NCBI GenBank assembly: GCA_905373785.1
Contig: CAJPUK010000073.1
Location: 1 to 10,469, forward strand
Reading direction: 5' to 3'
Source: an uncultured Johnsonella sp.
Lineage (GTDB): Bacteria; Bacillota; Clostridia; Lachnospirales; Lachnospiraceae
DNA length: 10,469 nucleotides
Shown: positions 6,836-10,469 of the stretch, one piece after another
Layout: the number at the start of each line of letters is the position of its first letter
Numbering within the stretch: the first letter of the stretch is position 1
Notes under the pieces: generated by a model
What the model was told of the DNA's origin: nothing
The model's input: the letters and a program-made list of their open reading frames with translations, nothing else
Databases searched by the model: none
Made by a program: the position numbers and the translations under genes

Positions 6836-6850
6836 GCTTTAGACTATGGG
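6829..6850. repeat. Right subterminal hairpin of the IS605-type element
   Basis: A perfect 7-bp stem CCCATAG/CTATGGG around the loop GCTTTAGA, identical in loop to the left hairpin. It is preceded by GCAGGAAG and followed by TAGTTCAC, the usual setting at the right end of IS605-type elements, where the omega RNA scaffold would end. Confidence 0.75.
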
Positions 6851-6857
6851 TAGTTCA

Positions 6858-7127
6858 CTAGTTCAGATCCTGCAAGGCAAGATTGATCTGAAACCCCAAC
6901 CCGCCAAGCCCTACAAAGCTTAGTACAGAAGAACTTCGTATGGCACATTCCAGACGGTAGAGAGTGTAGCTGAGCATTTCCTTAAAAGCCTCAGGAAAAT
7001 ATCCGTAAATCATACATTGCAAGCGACTTGCACCGGCTACACGCATATTTTCTATAACTTTTTTATTCACCTCACACAGTAAATCGGCATAAACTTTTCT
7101 GAGCGCACCTGCATAGGGAATGGTTAG
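6858..7127 (-). pseudogene. phnE: phnE remnant: phosphonate ABC transporter permease fragment
   Basis: On the - strand a frame open from 7127 reads LTIPYAGALRKVYADLL, then NMRVAGASRLQCMIYGYFPE, then SYTLYRLECAIRSSSVLSF, VGLGGLGFQINLALQDLN and a stop. This matches the inner-membrane permease PhnE: the cytoplasmic EAA-type loop (xGASxLQ...YGxxPE), the SYTLYRxExxIR helix and the VGxGGxG segment. PhnE normally has ~250-290 residues; about 89 remain. The N-terminal membrane helices are gone, with a stop at 7128-7130. The last helix is missing because the IS605-type element adjoins: the terminal TAG (6858-6860) is made at the junction. A GTG at 7068-7070 could start a 70-aa peptide, but no function is likely. 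It lies in frame with, and 30 bases downstream of, the luxC-like stop. Confidence 0.75.
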
Positions 7128-7157
7128 TTAAATTCTGTACCCAAACGGTTTATATTG

Positions 7158-8471
7158 CTAACTCCCCACCTCATATGACATAACCTTCATATACCTTCTT
7201 AACGAAAACTCTCCGTCATGCGGCATACCGCAGTAATTTATAGACATATTTTTTCCGCTGCATATACGCACCGCTCCGCTTTTGGAAAATATATCTTCAA
7301 ACTCATGCCTTTTACCTTGAGGGCAGACAAGTGCCACTGTTTGCAGATAGTTTTTATAAGGCAGCAGTGCTTTAAGCAGTTGTTCTTTTGGAAGAGCTTT
7401 TATCCATGGGTTTCTAAACATATGAGAAGTTTTTAAGTCCTGATTTTTGTAAACTATTACATTAACATTTTCCCCTTGAAGTACTGACTTGTCATCATTT
7501 TGTAAAGATTCGAGCCTTTCGGTATAAAGCTCAAGGCGTTTTGCGGCAGCTATATGAATATCAAACTCATAGGGCATATTTTTTGCCGTTTCCTCAAGTA
7601 TTGTTAAAAATCTTTTGGCAAATGTTATAAGCTCATCAAAATCAGAAGTATCAAGTAGAATACCCTGACAGGAATTGCAAAAAAGCTGGTTAGTATCACA
7701 GATATTGTAGGCTATGGAGTAAAGTTCCTTATCGGGTATATCCTCTATCTTTGCATTGTATGATACATAGGCAAAGCTTATTTTATGTCCCCATTCTATA
7801 ATGCGTGTGTTAATGCCGGCAAAGGTTCGGGCTGCTCTTATAGCCTCGTCTGAACCCCATACAACAAGGGCATCCGAAAAATATGATATTTTTTTAAGAG
7901 TTTTTATATCATCTGATGCAATGTCAAATACAAATATAAAACTTTTAAGTAAAGGCTCAATGTCTATAAGTTTTTTAAGCAGCATAACGGAAAGACCGTC
8001 ATCCGAGGAGGCGAGCTTTACAATATTTATATTGCCGGTAAGTAAACCTTCTATTATGCTAAAAGCTGCAAGAAGTTCAACATTGCCGGCTGATATATGA
8101 AATAAAGTACCAAGCGGAACAAATTTATGCCTTACCTTAACATTATACCCGTAGGGCTTATATTCTTCTTCATATTCATAAGTCTCACTTGTTCCAAGCT
8201 CTGTTTTAAGTCTGTTTTCAAGATACTCTTTGGATAGCATTAGCTTTAAGAGCTTAAACTCCTGCTCTGCCCTATACTGCGGCACTCCCATATCTATTAA
8301 AAGTTTTATATCATCTTCTGAAAGTTTAGAGGAGAGCTTATCACAGGCGGCTATTACCGTAGCTGCCTTAAGAGCTTTTTCTTCCTTGGCTTTTAATATG
8401 TATTTGTCAAGATTTTTTATAACTTTTTTTGCACTGACATTATCTACTATATTTCCCAAAATCAAATTCAT
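7158..8471 (-). CDS. LuxC-like acyl-CoA reductase
   Basis: A 437-aa member of the acyl-CoA reductase family (LuxC), which reduces an activated fatty or other acyl group, carried as a thioester on the enzyme, to the aldehyde with NADPH. Visible landmarks are GTLFHISAGNVELLAAFSII (121-140), GNINIVKLASSDDGLS (146-161), LVVWGSDEAIRAARTFA (202-218), IIEWGHKISFAYV (224-236) and NQLFCNSCQG (261-270). By position, C265 in QxxCxS corresponds to the acylated cysteine of LuxC; C268 replaces the proline common in the family. The length is close to that of non-luciferase family members. The start overlaps the luxE-like stop (8468-8471), with GGAG six bases upstream, so the two proteins are made together. 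In bioluminescent bacteria LuxC works with LuxE and LuxD; neither LuxD nor LuxAB is present here. The natural substrate is unknown. Confidence 0.85.
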   Translation of the reverse strand: MNLILGNIVDNVSAKKVIKNLDKYILKAKEEKALKAATVIAACDKLSSKLSEDDIKLLIDMGVPQYRAEQEFKLLKLMLSKEYLENRLKTELGTSETYEYEEEYKPYGYNVKVRHKFVPLGTLFHISAGNVELLAAFSIIEGLLTGNINIVKLASSDDGLSVMLLKKLIDIEPLLKSFIFVFDIASDDIKTLKKISYFSDALVVWGSDEAIRAARTFAGINTRIIEWGHKISFAYVSYNAKIEDIPDKELYSIAYNICDTNQLFCNSCQGILLDTSDFDELITFAKRFLTILEETAKNMPYEFDIHIAAAKRLELYTERLESLQNDDKSVLQGENVNVIVYKNQDLKTSHMFRNPWIKALPKEQLLKALLPYKNYLQTVALVCPQGKRHEFEDIFSKSGAVRICSGKNMSINYCGMPHDGEFSLRRYMKVMSYEVGS

Positions 8472-9580
8472 ACTTTTTCTCCAAAATCAATTGCGTGTGC
8501 TGCACAGGTTTTAATTTGTGAAACTCCTGCCCTTCCTTTAAGTTCAAAATAATCCGTAGCTATACCGCAACCGCAGCTTTTAGCCGGATGTAACACTGCC
8601 AAATCATCTGTAAGTACGCTGCTAAGCGGCATACTTCTCACATAGGGTGTTAAAAGGTTAAGTATGCCCACCTTGCCGTAAGGCAGAGGTTTTAGTGTAT
8701 TTATATCTCTGATTATGACACGACTGTAAATAGGTATATGAAAATGTTCGTTTTTACATTTAATATATGGAACAGGATGTTCGGCAACACTGAAAAACTC
8801 ATATACATTTTCCCTGTCTATACCAAGTCTATCCTTAATTAAATAGTTAAGCCTATCCTTAGACACTTCCATGTCCCCAAATTGCTTCCAGCCGCCTCCA
8901 AGCATTACTTTTGAGCCTTTTGGAAGCTTAAGTTTTATTTTGTATTGGACAAGTTTTTCAAGTAAAAAGTACATATAGGAGGGAAAACCCATAAATCTTA
9001 TAGGAAACAGGGATTTAGAACAGCTTTTTAAAGCCTTTATAATACCGTCAATGTTTATAATGTATGAGTTATCTTTGTATTTAAGTGCATAGGTATGGCT
9101 TAGGACAGGTGAAAAAAAGCTTGCTCCATAGGCGGTTTTTGTTGCTGCAACACTGTTTTTGGCACTTGGTTCAAAGCCAAGTATTATACAGTGCGAAGGT
9201 TTTAGAGAAATTAATTTGTGGTAAGAGAAAAATCTGCAAACCATTTGCATACCGTAATAAAAGCTTTTATCATCAAAGCCGAGTTTGCTTTTTATACCGC
9301 CGGTTCCCGAGGAGGTAGCCTTTATTCTGAGTTTTTTATAGGGCAGTGAAAAAAGCCTATTCCTTTTAAAATACAATGTAGGCAAGGGAGGTATAAGAGC
9401 AAGCGAAGCTTCATTATGAAGCAAAGACTCATTAAAGCCTTGCATATCAAGGATTTTTTTATACTTAGGGCAATGTAGTCTGTGAAAGGCTATGTTTTCT
9501 TTCATAGCTCTGATAAAAAGCTTTGAAGTTTTATTCTTTGCATATATATCTTTATTCCAAAAGAAAGTAAGTGAATTCAT
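8468..9580 (-). CDS. LuxE-like acyl-protein synthetase
   Basis: A 370-aa adenylating enzyme of the LuxE acyl-protein synthetase family, related to PaaK-like ligases. LuxE activates a carboxylic acid with ATP, takes the acyl group on a C-terminal cysteine and hands it to LuxC. The nucleotide-binding motif ATSSGTGG is at 88-95, GGGWK at 228-232, TDDLAVLHP at 324-332 and the hinge-like LKGRAG at 347-352. C359 lies eleven residues from the C-terminus, matching the place of the acylated cysteine of Vibrio LuxE (Cys364 of 378). A CGCG cluster (336-339) precedes it and could hold a metal. The ATG at 9580 follows AAAGGGA by seven bases. It is the first gene of the - strand operon and is coupled to the luxC-like gene. 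The acid it activates is not evident. Confidence 0.85.
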   Translation of the reverse strand: MNSLTFFWNKDIYAKNKTSKLFIRAMKENIAFHRLHCPKYKKILDMQGFNESLLHNEASLALIPPLPTLYFKRNRLFSLPYKKLRIKATSSGTGGIKSKLGFDDKSFYYGMQMVCRFFSYHKLISLKPSHCIILGFEPSAKNSVAATKTAYGASFFSPVLSHTYALKYKDNSYIINIDGIIKALKSCSKSLFPIRFMGFPSYMYFLLEKLVQYKIKLKLPKGSKVMLGGGWKQFGDMEVSKDRLNYLIKDRLGIDRENVYEFFSVAEHPVPYIKCKNEHFHIPIYSRVIIRDINTLKPLPYGKVGILNLLTPYVRSMPLSSVLTDDLAVLHPAKSCGCGIATDYFELKGRAGVSQIKTCAAHAIDFGEKV

Positions 9581-9594
9581 AAATTTTCCCTTTA

Positions 9595-9624
9595 TTGATA
9601 TTGAAATTTATTGTATAATATAAT
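9595..9624 (+). promoter_or_regulatory. Possible promoter toward the asparaginase gene
   Basis: TTGATA (9595-9600) and TATAAT (9619-9624) are separated by 18 bases. The start point would be ~140 bases before the asparaginase ATG. A second, weaker pair, TTGGCT (9682-9687) and TATACA (9705-9710), spaced by 17, lies nearer. The region is so AT-rich that chance matches are likely. Confidence 0.35.
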
Positions 9625-9724
9625 AGAGATTAATTAAAAGACAATATTCACATTGACAGTTTAAAACAATACTAAAAATCCTTGGCTAATATTTCAAGTA
9701 AATATATACAAAAACTTATACTTT

Positions 9725-9754
9725 ATTATAGCATATAGCTTTAAGGATTTGTAA
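9725..9754 (-). promoter_or_regulatory. Likely promoter of the luxE-luxC-like operon
   Basis: On the - strand, TTACAA (9749-9754) is followed after 18 bases by TATAAT (9725-9730), which carries the TGC extension of an extended -10 box. Transcription would start near 9718 and leave a leader of ~138 bases before the luxE-like ATG. I see no strong hairpin or riboswitch in that leader. Confidence 0.45.
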
Positions 9755-9773
9755 TAAATAAAGTGAGAAGATT

Positions 9774-10469
9774 ATGAAAAAAATATTATTGATCGGTACC
9801 GGAGGAACTATTGCCTCAAAACAAACGGGAGGGGGACTTACTCCCGGTATGGAAGCTCAGGAAATACTCGAATATGTACCGGAGATGGCAAAGATATGCG
9901 AAATGGATGTTTTGCAGCTTTGTAACATAGACTCTACCAACATGGAGCCTGAGGTTTGGACAAAGCTGGTACTTGCCATCAAGGAAAATTACGATAAGTA
10001 CGAGGGATTTGTGGTACTGCATGGAACAGATACCATGGCATATACTTCGGCAGCCCTAAGTTATATGGTACAAAACTCAAGAAAACCGATCGTCATTACC
10101 GGTGCGCAGCAGCCCATTGATACTGACGGAACGGATGCAAAGGTGAATTTAAGGGACAGCATAATCTATGCCTGTGATGATTATTCTGAGAATGTGGTTT
10201 TGGTATTTGACGGCAATGTAATAGCAGGAACCAGAGCTAAGAAGATGAGGGCAAGATCTTTTAATGCTTTTCACAGTGTGAATTTTCCGGTGCTTGCAAG
10301 GATTCAAGACTCAAGGATCATCCGCTACATCCCTTACCTTCCTATAAGAGAGCCGGTGCGTTTTCAGGAGAATTTAAGTAATTCGGTTTGTGTGCTTAAG
10401 CTGATTCCGGGGGCAAGGGCGCAGCTTCTATCCTATCTTTTTGAAAACTACGACTGTATTGTTATAGAA
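9774..10469 (+). CDS. ansA: L-asparaginase, type I-like, 3'-partial
   Basis: Hydrolyses L-asparagine to aspartate and ammonia; with no signal peptide it should be cytoplasmic. The frame opens at ATG 9774 and is still open at the window end, giving 232 of the usual ~330 residues. The N-terminal motif IGTGGTIAS (7-15) carries the nucleophilic threonine T12, and VLHGTDTMAYTSAALSY (81-97) carries the second catalytic Thr-Asp pair (T85-D86). The wording around this motif (GFVVLHGTDTMAYT, then KPIVITGAQ) resembles E. coli AnsA (type I) more than the periplasmic type II enzyme. The start has only a weak ribosome binding site (GTGAGAAG). The gene is divergent from the luxE-like operon across a 193-base spacer and is probably a housekeeping gene that marks the edge of the accessory region. 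The type I call is by resemblance. Confidence 0.9.
   Translation, partial: MKKILLIGTGGTIASKQTGGGLTPGMEAQEILEYVPEMAKICEMDVLQLCNIDSTNMEPEVWTKLVLAIKENYDKYEGFVVLHGTDTMAYTSAALSYMVQNSRKPIVITGAQQPIDTDGTDAKVNLRDSIIYACDDYSENVVLVFDGNVIAGTRAKKMRARSFNAFHSVNFPVLARIQDSRIIRYIPYLPIREPVRFQENLSNSVCVLKLIPGARAQLLSYLFENYDCIVIE

Larger units (their letters stand above)
6703..6858 (+). mobile_element. Short IS200/IS605-type derivative (tnpA-less, tnpB almost wholly deleted)
   Basis: About 156 bases bounded by two subterminal hairpins and containing the last codons of a tnpB gene. The left hairpin is CCCACCG-GCTTTAGA-CGGTGGG (6716-6737) and the right one CCCATAG-GCTTTAGA-CTATGGG (6829-6850), with identical loops and different but fully paired stems. 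IS200/IS605 elements carry such imperfect palindromes at each end as TnpA recognition sites, and IS608 has a very similar stem-loop. The right end is probably TTCAC at 6854-6858, because the adjoining phnE homology resumes there. The left end near 6703 is inferred from where DUF1016 homology stops. With no transposase of its own, the element could move only if TnpA were supplied in trans. Confidence 0.66.

Noticed and set aside
6716..6850. Two GCTTTAGA-loop hairpins about 91 bases apart as CRISPR repeats flanking a spacer
   Set aside because: Only two units exist, the stems differ and the intervening sequence is longer than a normal spacer. The tnpB tail and IS605-type ends explain them better.
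7801..8100. 99-aa + strand frame antisense to the luxC-like gene
   Set aside because: It is low-complexity, serine-rich antisense translation inside a well-supported coding region, with no motif or ribosome binding site of its own.

Overview
The window is AT-rich, with purine-rich Shine-Dalgarno sequences (AGGAGG before the gene at 1909) and gene families common in anaerobic low-GC Firmicutes. A Clostridia genome, most likely Lachnospiraceae-like, fits best. That placement is inferred from base composition and gene content, not from a marker gene.

Left part (3-4703, + strand): four genes are joined by three 4-base ATGA stop/start overlaps, so they form one translationally coupled operon. They are a GNAT acetyltransferase cut by the window edge, a FemAB/BioF2-type GNAT-fold protein, and two tandem paralogous radical SAM proteins with N-terminal B12-binding-like domains. 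After a 345-base gap holding one credible small ORF (51 aa) come a ketopantoate-reductase-like dehydrogenase (5049-5924) and, behind its own extended -10 promoter, an unrecognised 128-aa protein (6118-6504). The 3' end of the dehydrogenase gene is repeated in decayed form just downstream, and the second copy carries the -10 box of the 128-aa gene.

Middle (6505-7157): a gene graveyard. A DUF1016/YhcG-type nuclease remnant with an in-frame stop runs into a short IS200/IS605-type derivative. This derivative has two hairpins with identical 8-base loops and the last ~28 codons of a tnpB gene. On its other side is a phosphonate-permease (phnE) remnant, on the - strand, that stops where the element ends. 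The two flanks belong to different genes, so the site is a deletion or recombination scar and not a simple insertion.

Right part: a LuxE-like acyl-protein synthetase and a LuxC-like acyl-CoA reductase form a coupled - strand operon (8468-9580, 7158-8471) with no luciferase genes nearby. A type I-like L-asparaginase gene starts divergently at 9774 and runs off the window.

How they may work together (inference): the radical SAM pair, two acyltransferase-like proteins, a divergent dehydrogenase and an acid-activating/reducing LuxE-LuxC pair together look like an uncharacterised biosynthetic locus, possibly making or modifying a lipid or amino-acid-derived small molecule. The scar between the two arms leaves open whether they ever worked as one pathway.
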